From contig NZ_JAXMIH010000006.1 of NCBI RefSeq assembly GCF_034366625.1, positions 124,001-188,000 of the forward strand: a DNA stretch of 64,000 nt, read 5' to 3'. Within the stretch, counting starts at the first letter, position 1. The number at the start of each line of letters is the position of its first letter. The position numbers and the translations under genes are program-made. The notes beneath the pieces are model-generated. The model was not told where the DNA came from. It ran no database searches and saw only the letters and a list, made by a program, of their open reading frames with translations. This document shows positions 31,049 through 39,410 of this stretch, piece by piece. The stretch comes from Prosthecobacter sp. (GTDB lineage Bacteria > Verrucomicrobiota > Verrucomicrobiia > Verrucomicrobiales > Verrucomicrobiaceae).

Positions 31049-32172
31049 AAAAATCCCTCGTTGCCCTGCTCGTTCTCGTTCAAACCGCATTCGCGGAACC
31101 GCCCACGCCGAATGATCAGGCACGCTTCCTCGCCGGTCTGCCGCAGGAAGGCTCACCGCTCGCGAATCTGGCCACACGAGGCGAGTTCAACTCGCATGCG
31201 AAAGAACTCGACGCGTCCTGGGCGGACGCGGAAGAACGCCAGCTCCGGCCGATTCGCGAATGGGCGTCACTGGGCCTCCCGGAAGCCGTCAGCGACACCG
31301 CACCGTTGCTCTATGTCTTCAGCGGGCCGGATTTTCTGCATGCGCACACGTTCTTCCCGAACGCCTCCACCTACGTGCTGGCCGCAGTGGAACCCGTGGG
31401 CCTGCCGCCAGACGTGACAAAGCTCAGCGAGGGCGAACTCGGTGCCTCACTGCGCAATCTGCGCAACACGCTCAACGCCTCGCTCAGCTTCAGCTTCTTC
31501 ATCACTGCCGACATGAAGAGGGATCTGCAGGCCACGAAACTCACCGGCACGCTGCCGGTGCTCTACGTCTTCCTCGCCCGCTGCGGCTGCCACATTCAAA
31601 GCGTCGAAAACGTGTGGCTTGATGCCGAGGGCAAGGTGCTGACTGACAAGGAAACCAAAACCCCCGGCGCGCGCATCACCTTCCTCGGCACCAAGGGCCA
31701 GCCGCAGACGCTCTACTACTTCGCCGCCAACATCGCGAGCTGGGCGCTCAAGCAGGACGCCTCCTTCCTGCGCTTCTGTGATTCCCTCGGCATGGTGAAC
31801 GGCTTCACCAAGTCTGCTTCGTATCTCATGCATCTCAGCGAGTTCACCACGATCCGCGATTACCTCCTCACCCACTGCCACACCATCACCCAGGACGATT
31901 CCGGCATCCCTTGGAGCGATTTCCCGCGCGACACCTGGGACGTACGCGCCTTCGGCTGGTATCCGGGGCCGATCGCTCTCTTCAAGCAGCACTACCAGCC
32001 CGACCTCGCCGAGTACTACCGTCACAACGAGGTGCCCATGATCCCCTTCGGCATCGGCTACCAATGGCGCCCGAAACAGAGCACGCTGATCTATGGCGTC
32101 TCGAAGATGGTCGTGCGCAAGGCGATTCCGGTGGTGGAGGGTGCTTTACAGACTCAGCCTGCCAAGGAATAA
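31045..32172 (+). CDS. Secreted protein of unknown function, coupled to the permease
   Basis: 375 residues with a signal peptide (KKSLVALLVLVQTAFAEP). The mature part contains TAPLLYVFSGPDFLHAHTFF, LEPVGLPPDV-like and SFSFFITADMKRDLQATK stretches, LYVFLARCGCHIQSVENVW, YYFAANIASWALKQDASFL and HNEVPMIPFGIGYQW. The Cys-Gly-Cys and His residues could be metal or disulfide sites, but I recognise no family. The 4-base overlap with the upstream amino-acid permease suggests a shared role, for example a periplasmic enzyme or sensor; that is inference. Confidence 0.75.
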   Translation: MKKSLVALLVLVQTAFAEPPTPNDQARFLAGLPQEGSPLANLATRGEFNSHAKELDASWADAEERQLRPIREWASLGLPEAVSDTAPLLYVFSGPDFLHAHTFFPNASTYVLAAVEPVGLPPDVTKLSEGELGASLRNLRNTLNASLSFSFFITADMKRDLQATKLTGTLPVLYVFLARCGCHIQSVENVWLDAEGKVLTDKETKTPGARITFLGTKGQPQTLYYFAANIASWALKQDASFLRFCDSLGMVNGFTKSASYLMHLSEFTTIRDYLLTHCHTITQDDSGIPWSDFPRDTWDVRAFGWYPGPIALFKQHYQPDLAEYYRHNEVPMIPFGIGYQWRPKQSTLIYGVSKMVVRKAIPVVEGALQTQPAKE

Positions 32173-32191
32173 GCCAGCTTGACGCTGCTTT

Positions 32192-32662
32192 TTATTCTTT
32201 CCGTTTCTTGTCGAAAACCTTGGGTGAAACGATCCCCGCAGTGCTTAACAAAAAAGTTAAGTCTTTTGTTTTGTAGATGTGCTTGTCATTAAAGATCAAC
32301 GTGTCGCCATCAATGATAACGGCATGACCCAGTTCCTTCCTGTCTTTGTTCAGCCATGTAAAATCAAAATAAGCCGAATACATGGAAACAGGCTTGTTGT
32401 CTGGATCTATGAGGCCCGCGAACTCCGGTTTCTCATGCGAGAAAACATCTTTTAATCTGCTCAACTGCCGCTTGTCTTCAGTCTTAAAATTGGCTTCGTG
32501 AATGTCACCTTTCCAGACGAACTGGCCTTTAACTAGACAGGTCTTTGATTCATCAAAAAGCATATCGACCATCTTTTCATAGTTTGTCTTGGCGGCTGGT
32601 TCTGCGCCAACGAGCAGGGTAATTTGGATCCAACCGAGAATTAAGAGCCAATATGTTTTCAT
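32192..32662 (-). CDS. Secreted hypothetical protein
   Basis: 156 residues with a signal peptide (MKTYWLLILGWIQITLLVGA) and a Lys/Asp-rich mature part (YEKMVDMLFDESKTCLVKGQ, DFTWLNKDRKELGHAVIIDG). No family recognised. The gene is AT-richer than its neighbours and uses many AAA and AAT codons, which hints at recent acquisition. It begins one base after the stop of the serine hydrolase gene on the same strand and is likely co-transcribed. Confidence 0.7.
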   Translation of the reverse strand: MKTYWLLILGWIQITLLVGAEPAAKTNYEKMVDMLFDESKTCLVKGQFVWKGDIHEANFKTEDKRQLSRLKDVFSHEKPEFAGLIDPDNKPVSMYSAYFDFTWLNKDRKELGHAVIIDGDTLIFNDKHIYKTKDLTFLLSTAGIVSPKVFDKKRKE

Positions 32663-32663
32663 G

Positions 32664-33665
32664 TTAGTTTTTCACGTTTGCAAACAACAGCCTCAGCATC
32701 TGCGCATCATTCGGCTTCGAATCCTTCGCCAGTCGCACGATGACGAGCTTCCGCGACGGCACGATGTAGAGACGCTGGCCGTAGGAGCCGATGCAGGCGA
32801 TCAAATCGGCGGGGGCGGAGCGGCAGAGGCAGGCGTTGCGCCAGGATTGGGCGGACCATTTCTTGTCGAGCATCGATTCCACATCGACTTCGCGGGCGGA
32901 TTTGCTTTCAGCGGCGTGGTTGTTCCAGAAGCCGAAGGCGAAGGCGCTGTTGGTGCCGCTGCTGCGGAGAGCGTTTTGAGTTTCAGGGTGCTTGAGCAGC
33001 CAGGTGCCGAGCTCGGACCACTGGCGGGCGGTCTGCATGAAGCCGGAAGCAAGCAAGGGCGCGCCGTGCTGATCCGGCAGGCAGCGCTGGGCGCCGAGAT
33101 CAAGCGGGCCGAGCACTTTGCGCTCCAAATAGCGGGTGGGCGTCTGCTTTTTCTCCTTCAGCTTTCGTGCGAGCAGCTCGTGATACACCTGCAAGGCCGC
33201 CGGGCCGTAGATGAAGGACTTGCCGGTTGTGCCGACGAGGGAGGCCTTCAGCGCCGAGGCGGTGCGGTTTTTGAAGTCGTTCTCATGCAGGCCGAACAGC
33301 GGCTCCATCCCGCTGCTGAAGTCGAGAAGCTGCCGCACGGTGATCTTGCTGCGGCGCTTGTCGCTTTGCCACTCGGTGATCGTGTCCGCCACATGTTCAT
33401 CGAGTTTCAACAGCTCGTCTTTCTCCGCGGCGAACGCCGTGAGGCACCAGAAGGCCTTGGTGCCGCTGTAGATGCGGTGCGGCTCGTTCTTGGTATGACC
33501 ATTGGTATAGGACTCGTGCAGGATTTTGCCGTTCTGTTTGATCAGCAGCGCGTGACCACCATGCGCCGCCGAATAGGCAGCGGCAGCCTGGATGCGCTCC
33601 GCAGGCAGCGTTGCCGCGGAGGGTGAGGCCTTGAAGAAAAACAAAATGGCCAGCAGGGGCGTCAT
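32664..33665 (-). CDS. Secreted serine hydrolase of the beta-lactamase/PBP4-like family
   Basis: 333 residues starting MTPLLAILFFFKASPSAATL, a signal peptide. The SxxK motif is YSGTKAF (Ser67, Lys70), the acyl-enzyme site of class C beta-lactamase-like hydrolases (esterases, DD-peptidases). ITVRQLLDFSSGMEPLFGLH and FIYGPAALQVYHELLARKLK (with the YxN-like YGP position) follow the same family plan. A clear KTG equivalent is not visible, though the C-terminal GSYGQRLYIVPSRKLVIVRL fits the last core strand. Likely a periplasmic hydrolase of unknown substrate. The divergent response regulator starts 131 bases away. Confidence 0.85.
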   Translation of the reverse strand: MTPLLAILFFFKASPSAATLPAERIQAAAAYSAAHGGHALLIKQNGKILHESYTNGHTKNEPHRIYSGTKAFWCLTAFAAEKDELLKLDEHVADTITEWQSDKRRSKITVRQLLDFSSGMEPLFGLHENDFKNRTASALKASLVGTTGKSFIYGPAALQVYHELLARKLKEKKQTPTRYLERKVLGPLDLGAQRCLPDQHGAPLLASGFMQTARQWSELGTWLLKHPETQNALRSSGTNSAFAFGFWNNHAAESKSAREVDVESMLDKKWSAQSWRNACLCRSAPADLIACIGSYGQRLYIVPSRKLVIVRLAKDSKPNDAQMLRLLFANVKN

Positions 33666-33795
33666 TGGGAAAACATAGACCAGTACGCACGTCTTGGCAT
33701 CTCCGGCCTTGTTATCTTGAGGCCAGGCCCTCACCTGAGTGCTGGCTGACATGTGGCAGTGGACAATCCGCCTTTGCATCCCATCATCCGCACGC

Positions 33796-34467
33796 ATGCG
33801 CATCCTCCTCGTCGAAGACCAGGCCAAACTGCTGTCCTTTGCCAAAAAGGGGCTGGAGGAGCAAGGCATCCAGGTGGACGCGGTCAGCGATGGCGATGAA
33901 GCCTGGGAAATGGCCACCACGGTGCCGTATGACGCGCTGGTGCTCGACATCATGGTGCCGGGCCGCGACGGCCTGAGCATCCTGCGCGGCCTGCGCGAGA
34001 AGCGCAACACGGTGCCGGTGATCCTGCTCACCGCACGCACGACACTGCCGGAAAAAATCGAGGGCCTGAACCTCGGCGCGGATGATTACATGACAAAGCC
34101 GTTCTTCGTCGAGGAACTGGCCGCGCGCCTGCGCACCGTCGTGCGCCGGCAGGCCGGTGAGACCAGCCATCTGCTGCGTGTCGAGGATCTCTGCATGAAC
34201 CTGCTCGAACGCAAAGTCAGCCGCGACAGCGCCGACATCGAGCTGAGCACACGCGAGTTCGAGCTGCTGGAGCACCTGATGCGCAGCCCCGGCCGCGTGT
34301 TTGGCCGCATGCAGATCTATGAACATGTCTGGGGCTACAACATGGACCCGGAGACAAACCTCGTGGAAGTGTACATCCAGCGCCTGCGATCCAAGATCGA
34401 CAAGGACCACGACAAGAAGCTCATCCGCACCGTGCGCGGCGTCGGTTATGCGCTGGGCGGATCTTGA
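33796..34467 (+). CDS. OmpR/PhoB-type response regulator
   Basis: 223 residues. The receiver domain is MRILLVEDQAKLLSF, YDALVLDIMVPGRDGL with phosphoacceptor Asp51, VILLTARTTLPEKIEGL with Thr79, and LGADDYMTKPFFVEEL with Lys101. The C-terminal winged-helix DNA-binding domain includes LSTREFELLEHLMRSPGRVF, IYEHVWGYNMDPETNLVEVY and IRTVRGVGYALGG. All receiver residues are intact. No histidine kinase gene follows or precedes within view, so it is an orphan regulator here. The ATG at 33796 is chosen because MRILLVED is the standard opening; the frame is open to 33739. Confidence 0.94.
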   Translation: MRILLVEDQAKLLSFAKKGLEEQGIQVDAVSDGDEAWEMATTVPYDALVLDIMVPGRDGLSILRGLREKRNTVPVILLTARTTLPEKIEGLNLGADDYMTKPFFVEELAARLRTVVRRQAGETSHLLRVEDLCMNLLERKVSRDSADIELSTREFELLEHLMRSPGRVFGRMQIYEHVWGYNMDPETNLVEVYIQRLRSKIDKDHDKKLIRTVRGVGYALGGS

Positions 34468-34507
34468 GGAAGCGAAAGCCGCTGCGGGTCGATGCCGTTG
34501 TGATTTC

Positions 34508-36370
34508 ATGCGCCGATTCCATCGCTCCTTCCTCGCCTCGCTCCTGCTCGGTTCGTTCGCGCAGGCACAAACATCGCCAGAGCCTCTCGCCTGGCCGCCC
34601 GGCTACTTCAATGCGCGCACCGCTACGGATTCAGCGAAACCGCAGCCTGTGATGACCGCCAAAGAGCTGCATCTGGCGCGTACGCATCACAGCCTCAGCA
34701 TCGAGTGGCACATCGACGGCGACACGGATCACGACGCGGCCTGCAAGGTGAGTTACAAGCGCGAGGACGAGTCCACATGGCATGAAGCGATGCCGCTGAT
34801 GCGGGTGGATTACTTTGGCTGGTATGACACCAAGCCTGCGGAGCGGCCCTTCAACATGCTCGCGGGCAGTATTCTGTTTTTGCGACCGGGCGCGGTGTAT
34901 CAGGTGCGGCTCACGCTCAGCGATCCTGACAGCGCAACACCAGTGGAGGAGACGAAACATATTCAGACGAAGCCGTGGCCGAGTTTTGCCAAGCCTGCGC
35001 GCACGCTGCATGTCGTGCCACTGGATCAAAGCGGTGTCAGCGGCGATGGCTCGGTGGAGAAGCCATTTCGTGGCCTCAAACCGGCCTTGGCAGCCGCGAA
35101 GCCGGGTGATTTGTTCCTGCTGCATGCCGGTGACTACGGTGGAATGGAAATCAATGTCAGCGGCGAGCAAGGCAGCACCGAGGCCGCCACCGATCAGACG
35201 CGCTACATCGGCTTCAAGACAGCGGGCGATGGTGAGGCGGTGTTTCGTCAGTTGCGGGCTGGCGGCAGCCATTTGTGGTTCGAGGGTCTTTCCTTCAAGC
35301 GTGGCGACTCGCCCAATGGCCTGAAAGGCGGCGACGGTTGCGAAAACGTGGTCGTGCAGGGCTGCACGTTTCGTGACTTCCACTACTCCGTGTTCCTCAC
35401 CAAAAGCTGCTCCGGCTGGCACATCGCCAACAACGACATTCTGGGCGACACGGAGAAAGGAATCTCCGGCGAAGGGGTGGAGCTGAACCACTCCTCCGAC
35501 CACACCGTATGCTACAACCGCATCGGCCGCAGCGCCGACGGCATCTCGTATCCGCACACGAACTGCGATCTGTTCGGCAACGACATCTTCGACATGTCGG
35601 ACGATCCCATCGAGCCGGACTACGGTTACGCGAACATCCGCATCTGGGGCAATCGCCTGCACGGCCACACCGGCATCACGTTTCAGCCGATGTACTGCGG
35701 CCCGTGGTATCTCGTGCGCAATCACGCCATCTCAAAGGGCAACGTCTTCAAGCTGCGCGTGCAGGACCGCTTCGTCTGCGTGAACAACACCTTTGCCGCC
35801 TGGACCACGCCCGTGCCGCATGCGCATGGCCTGCTCACCGCGTTCTGCCGCAACAACATCTGGATGCACCTCGGCGGCTCCGAGTTCATCTGGGCTTCCA
35901 ATGCGCCAGAGGCGGAGAAATACCGCAGCTACAACATCAAATACGTGCTCTACGACTCGCCCGTCGCCAACTGGAAGACCGATGTCGATTACGACGGCTT
36001 CGAATTCAGCGCCGCCAAGCCGATGAAAGGCAAAATGAATCCGTGGATGCTGCACAACCAGCGCTTCTTCGACCTGCCCTCACTGAGCGCCGCCATCGGC
36101 ATCGAGTCCCATGGCCGCGTGCTGGACCGCGCAAAGGACTTTGAAGCCTTTACCGTGACCCAGGAGATGCCGGGCAAGGATGCACCGCTGATCAAACTCA
36201 GCGCGCAAAGCCAGGTCAAAGACGCCGGTGTCATGCTCCCCAACATCGCGGAGGAATTCGATGGCAAATCGCCTGATCTGGGAGCCTTCGAATCTGCGGT
36301 GCCACATTTCGGCCCGCGAGACGATCCCGCTACGGCGCCGATGGAGTGGGTGCTCAAACACCAGCGCTGA
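34508..36370 (+). CDS. Secreted right-handed parallel beta-helix protein
   Basis: 620 residues with a signal peptide (RRFHRSFLASLLLGSFAQAQ). An N-terminal beta-sandwich part (about 25-165) has SLSIEWHIDGDTDHDAACKV. From about 180 the sequence repeats solenoid turns: AKPGDLFLLHAGDYGGMEIN, NVVVQGCTFRDFHYSVFLTK, WHIANNDILGDTEKGISGEG, HTVCYNRIGRSADGISYPHT, NCDLFGNDIFDMSDDPIEPD and YANIRIWGNRLHGHTGITFQ. This is the pectin-lyase-like beta-helix fold seen in polysaccharide lyases and related enzymes; the catalytic residues are not certain. It begins 40 bases after the response regulator on the same strand. Confidence 0.83.
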   Translation: MRRFHRSFLASLLLGSFAQAQTSPEPLAWPPGYFNARTATDSAKPQPVMTAKELHLARTHHSLSIEWHIDGDTDHDAACKVSYKREDESTWHEAMPLMRVDYFGWYDTKPAERPFNMLAGSILFLRPGAVYQVRLTLSDPDSATPVEETKHIQTKPWPSFAKPARTLHVVPLDQSGVSGDGSVEKPFRGLKPALAAAKPGDLFLLHAGDYGGMEINVSGEQGSTEAATDQTRYIGFKTAGDGEAVFRQLRAGGSHLWFEGLSFKRGDSPNGLKGGDGCENVVVQGCTFRDFHYSVFLTKSCSGWHIANNDILGDTEKGISGEGVELNHSSDHTVCYNRIGRSADGISYPHTNCDLFGNDIFDMSDDPIEPDYGYANIRIWGNRLHGHTGITFQPMYCGPWYLVRNHAISKGNVFKLRVQDRFVCVNNTFAAWTTPVPHAHGLLTAFCRNNIWMHLGGSEFIWASNAPEAEKYRSYNIKYVLYDSPVANWKTDVDYDGFEFSAAKPMKGKMNPWMLHNQRFFDLPSLSAAIGIESHGRVLDRAKDFEAFTVTQEMPGKDAPLIKLSAQSQVKDAGVMLPNIAEEFDGKSPDLGAFESAVPHFGPRDDPATAPMEWVLKHQR

Positions 36371-36372
36371 TC

Positions 36373-38589
36373 TCACCGCTCGTATGTCTTGGCTCGGTCC
36401 GTGAAGTTCTTCACCTGGGTTCCGCTTAAACCGGGGAACGCTTCGAACTTCAGCTTCTGGTTTGGCAGCACCTGACAGAGCACGGTGCCCTGCACTTGGT
36501 CGCCGTCCTGCCGCATTTGAACCTGACCTGAGCTGCCGAGCTGGCCGTAGATCAGCTCGTATTTCACGATGCCATCCTTCTCGCCGATGCCTGCGGGATC
36601 GGGCTGGTTGCCTTTGACCCAGAATTGCTGTGCGCGGCCGTCGTAGCTGCCGATGGAGATGACGATGATCTTCGGATCAAGGTGGTGATAGACAATGGAC
36701 AGATGGCCGACCCAGTAGTCGATGCGGCGGTTGAGGCCGGCGTAGCCGCCGGTGCCCTGCTCATACCAGTTGCCAATGAGCCTGCCGTCGATGTCGTAGT
36801 CGATGCGGCCACCGAACGGCGGCACTTTGCGGGCGCATTTGGCGATCAATGGAGCGCGCACCGATTCGTCGAGATAATCGAAGGGATCCACGACGTGGGG
36901 CTTCTGCGGATCACGCAACAGGAACCGCTCGGGCTTCACAAAGCCTTTGCGCGTGGTGCTGGTGTCGATCAGCGCGAAGTCGAACGTCTGGTTGCCAATT
37001 TTACCGATGACCTGGCCCGCTTTGACCGGAATGCGCACGTTCACGGGCCGTCCTGGTTGCACACCACCAGGAACGTCCTTCATGATGGCTGGATCGACCT
37101 CGATGAGGTGATCGACGTAGCTCCACACATGCGCGGAGTGCTCGATGAACACTTTCAAATCGACTTCACGATCAAACACACTGGGATCATACTTCGCCTG
37201 CCCGCCCTGCGGATTGGGCCGCCATTGCAGCATGACGATGAATCCATCGGCAACCGCGACCACATCATAGAGCTGGCTGAAGTCGCGATCGTCCATGCGC
37301 TGGCCTTGCGGGCCGTTGCGCTGGCCGCCGCTACGATTCGCGGCGCCTTTCGGCACAAGATACAGGTGATCACTCGGCGTGGTGTGCCCGCTCTGCATGT
37401 TTCCCAGCGGGATGATGTAACCAATGTCATCGAGCCGCAGCGGAAAGCTTTTCAGCCTCACCGGGCCTTCGCCCTTGGCCTGACCACGGCTCCACATCTG
37501 GTTGATCTGCTCCGCTGTCGTGCTGGCGGCCGCGTCCGGGCTTTGTCGCTCGAAAAATCGCATCTCCTCGGCCCAGTCGAACAACCAGCGATCTTCGGGA
37601 GCAATGGTGGGCTGCTGATTGCGCGGCGGACCGGTGACAACGACGATCCAGCCACCATCTTTGGCCGCCACTGCACCTGGATCGGCCCCCATAATGCGGA
37701 AGGTGTCGCCGAGCTGCCAGTTCGCTCCATCGCTGCTCGTGGCGGTGAAAACGCCTTCGCCCGTGCCGAAGAAGGTGATCGTTTTGTCATCCGACTGCGC
37801 ATTGCCGAGCCAGCGGCGGCGGCCTTCGACTTTCACATCGTCTGCGCGCACAAAGTTGAGGCCGTCCGTGCTGGTGGCGTGGTAACCGATGCCGTCGGTG
37901 GGCTGCATCTGCGGGCCGTTGTTGGGGCGCTGGCCGGGCTCGGGCTGTTTGCCGTTGTCAGGCGAGTAGAGATGAAATACACCCTGATGCAACGCGACGG
38001 CGCAGTCGATCACCGAGCGGCCTTCGATGCTGAAGCGCACACCTGGCTCGTAGGTGTACTCGATGCCATCAGTCGAGATGGCTGAGTGGATGCGTGGCAG
38101 GTCTTCATCGAACTGGCGGCCTCGCAACGAGGTGAAATACATCCGCACGCGGCCATCTGGCAGTGTCACGAGCGTGGGATCGAACGGGAAACGCATGCCT
38201 TCGGGCAGGCCGTTGAGCTTCATCACGATGGCATCCGTCCATGTTTTGCCCTCATCGGAGGAGAAATGAACCGCCACTTTGTCGAAGGACGCGGGATCAT
38301 TCTCCGGGAAGTGCTGATGCGCGGCAATGAGGCGGCCATCCTGCATGCGATTGATGGTGGGAACGCCCGCACGAGGGAATGTCGCCAGCTTTTCCACGTC
38401 GCCACCCGCTTTGGCGTGATACACGAGCACGTCGTTGTTCCAGGGGCCGTTTTGCGGCTGCATGCCGGGCTGCGGCTGATTCAGCGGCGGGAACGGCACG
38501 AGCGGATTGAACAGCTCGGAGAAAATATCCTGCGCTGATGCGGACGCGAGGCCGCACAGCGCGAACAGCAGGGAGCGCGTGGCATTCAT
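36373..38589 (-). CDS. Secreted sialidase-like propeller protein with M23-like C-terminal segment
   Basis: 738 residues with a signal peptide (NATRSLLFALCGLASASAQ). Residues about 35-330 resemble a five- or six-bladed sialidase-like propeller: FSSDEGKTWTDAIVM (Asp-box), ISTDGIEYTYEPGVRFS, ATSTDGLNFVRADDVKVEG, ATSSDGANWQLGDTF. The C-terminal part has an M23-like organisation (DLKVFIEHSAHVWSYVDHLI, VRIPVKAGQVIGKIGNQTFD, FALIDTSTTRKGFVKPERFL, PHVVDPFDYLDESV), where the metal-binding His/Asp set of lysostaphin-type peptidases is not clearly present. An additional C-terminal domain carries RIDYDIDGRLIGNWYEQG and YWVGHLSIVYHHLDP. It is the last gene of a long minus-strand run and ends 2 bases from the convergent beta-helix gene. 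Confidence 0.75.
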   Translation of the reverse strand: MNATRSLLFALCGLASASAQDIFSELFNPLVPFPPLNQPQPGMQPQNGPWNNDVLVYHAKAGGDVEKLATFPRAGVPTINRMQDGRLIAAHQHFPENDPASFDKVAVHFSSDEGKTWTDAIVMKLNGLPEGMRFPFDPTLVTLPDGRVRMYFTSLRGRQFDEDLPRIHSAISTDGIEYTYEPGVRFSIEGRSVIDCAVALHQGVFHLYSPDNGKQPEPGQRPNNGPQMQPTDGIGYHATSTDGLNFVRADDVKVEGRRRWLGNAQSDDKTITFFGTGEGVFTATSSDGANWQLGDTFRIMGADPGAVAAKDGGWIVVVTGPPRNQQPTIAPEDRWLFDWAEEMRFFERQSPDAAASTTAEQINQMWSRGQAKGEGPVRLKSFPLRLDDIGYIIPLGNMQSGHTTPSDHLYLVPKGAANRSGGQRNGPQGQRMDDRDFSQLYDVVAVADGFIVMLQWRPNPQGGQAKYDPSVFDREVDLKVFIEHSAHVWSYVDHLIEVDPAIMKDVPGGVQPGRPVNVRIPVKAGQVIGKIGNQTFDFALIDTSTTRKGFVKPERFLLRDPQKPHVVDPFDYLDESVRAPLIAKCARKVPPFGGRIDYDIDGRLIGNWYEQGTGGYAGLNRRIDYWVGHLSIVYHHLDPKIIVISIGSYDGRAQQFWVKGNQPDPAGIGEKDGIVKYELIYGQLGSSGQVQMRQDGDQVQGTVLCQVLPNQKLKFEAFPGLSGTQVKNFTDRAKTYER

Positions 38590-38669
38590 GGGAGCGGGAG
38601 GTGAATGGTCGCGGGCACTCACCCGCCGGGTGCCTAACGCCGCCCCAGCATGATTTTGTGTGCCAGCCC

Positions 38670-38858
38670 TCAGCGCATCGGCATGGACAGCGGCCCAACG
38701 CCGGGCATCTCAGGACGCGGATCACGAATGCTGTCCGGAACCTTGCCGGCGCGGGCCTCCGCCTCGATTTCCTGTGTGGTTTTGGGTGGTTCCGTTGCGC
38801 ATCCTGATAAAGAGGCTGCGACGAGGGCTATCGAGAGGCCGGTAAACAATGTCTTCAT
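38670..38858 (-). CDS. Small lipoprotein
   Basis: 62 residues. The signal peptide KTLFTGLSIALVAASLSGC ends in a lipobox (LSGC), so Cys19-20 would be lipidated. The rest is short, polar and proline-rich (TEPPKTTQEIEAEARAGKVP, PEMPGVGPLSMP). No family can be named. It lies between the SHD1-like gene (39 bases) and the sialidase-like gene (80 bases) on the same strand. Confidence 0.75.
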   Translation of the reverse strand: MKTLFTGLSIALVAASLSGCATEPPKTTQEIEAEARAGKVPDSIRDPRPEMPGVGPLSMPMR

Positions 38859-38897
38859 GAGGTGGTGGTGTTGGGCGTGGTTCCTTTAATGCAAAAA

Positions 38898-39368
38898 TCA
38901 CTTCGGCAGCCTGGCGTTCAAATCATCGACATATTTGCGGTCGTCCTCGCTGAGCAGTTCCATTGACACTTCGACGGGCTTCTTGTTCACCATCAGGCGC
39001 ACCTTGCCCTCGCGGATGAGCGTGGGCTTCTCCGGCAGTTTGGCAGGCGGAGCTTTCTCCACCGCCTCACGCGCGGCGGCAGGATTGGCGGCGTCGAATT
39101 CGATCACCGAATCCTCGAAGGCGATGATGGCCCCCAGCAGTGACCTGCCATCCTTGCTCTTCCACTGTCGCTGATCACCGAGAATGAAGTAGGAGGTGAG
39201 CTTGGTCTTGGTGGGCGGGGCAGGCTTCGTGGCGGCATTGATGCTGACCCCGCCGCTGCCACCGCTGCCGTTGAGGTCGCGCGTTTCAAATTTCTTGCCG
39301 GTGGTGGGATTGATCACCTGCGCACTGAGCGGCAACGCCACCGCGAAGATGAGGAGAAACGTCTTCAT
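38898..39368 (-). CDS. Secreted SHD1-like domain protein
   Basis: 156 residues with a signal peptide (KTFLLIFAVALPLSAQV). The mature protein contains a Gly-rich linker and then RQWKSKDGRSLLGAIIAFED and VRLMVNKKPVEVSMELLSED with DRKYVDDLNARL. This 'W-x-x-x-D-G-R-x-x-x-A-x-I...V-x-L...L-S-x-x-D-x-x-Y-V' order matches the SHD1 domain frequent in secreted proteins of Planctomycetota and Verrucomicrobiota. Its molecular role is not established. It follows the ABC transporter ATPase by 42 bases. Confidence 0.7.
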   Translation of the reverse strand: MKTFLLIFAVALPLSAQVINPTTGKKFETRDLNGSGGSGGVSINAATKPAPPTKTKLTSYFILGDQRQWKSKDGRSLLGAIIAFEDSVIEFDAANPAAAREAVEKAPPAKLPEKPTLIREGKVRLMVNKKPVEVSMELLSEDDRKYVDDLNARLPK

Positions 39369-39410
39369 GCCATGAGACTACCATGACAGCCCGGCGGACT
39401 GCAATGACGA

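Noticed and set aside
36625..38085. A 486-codon plus-strand frame opposite the sialidase-like gene.
   Set aside because: No domain features; the opposite-strand protein has a signal peptide and Asp-box repeats.
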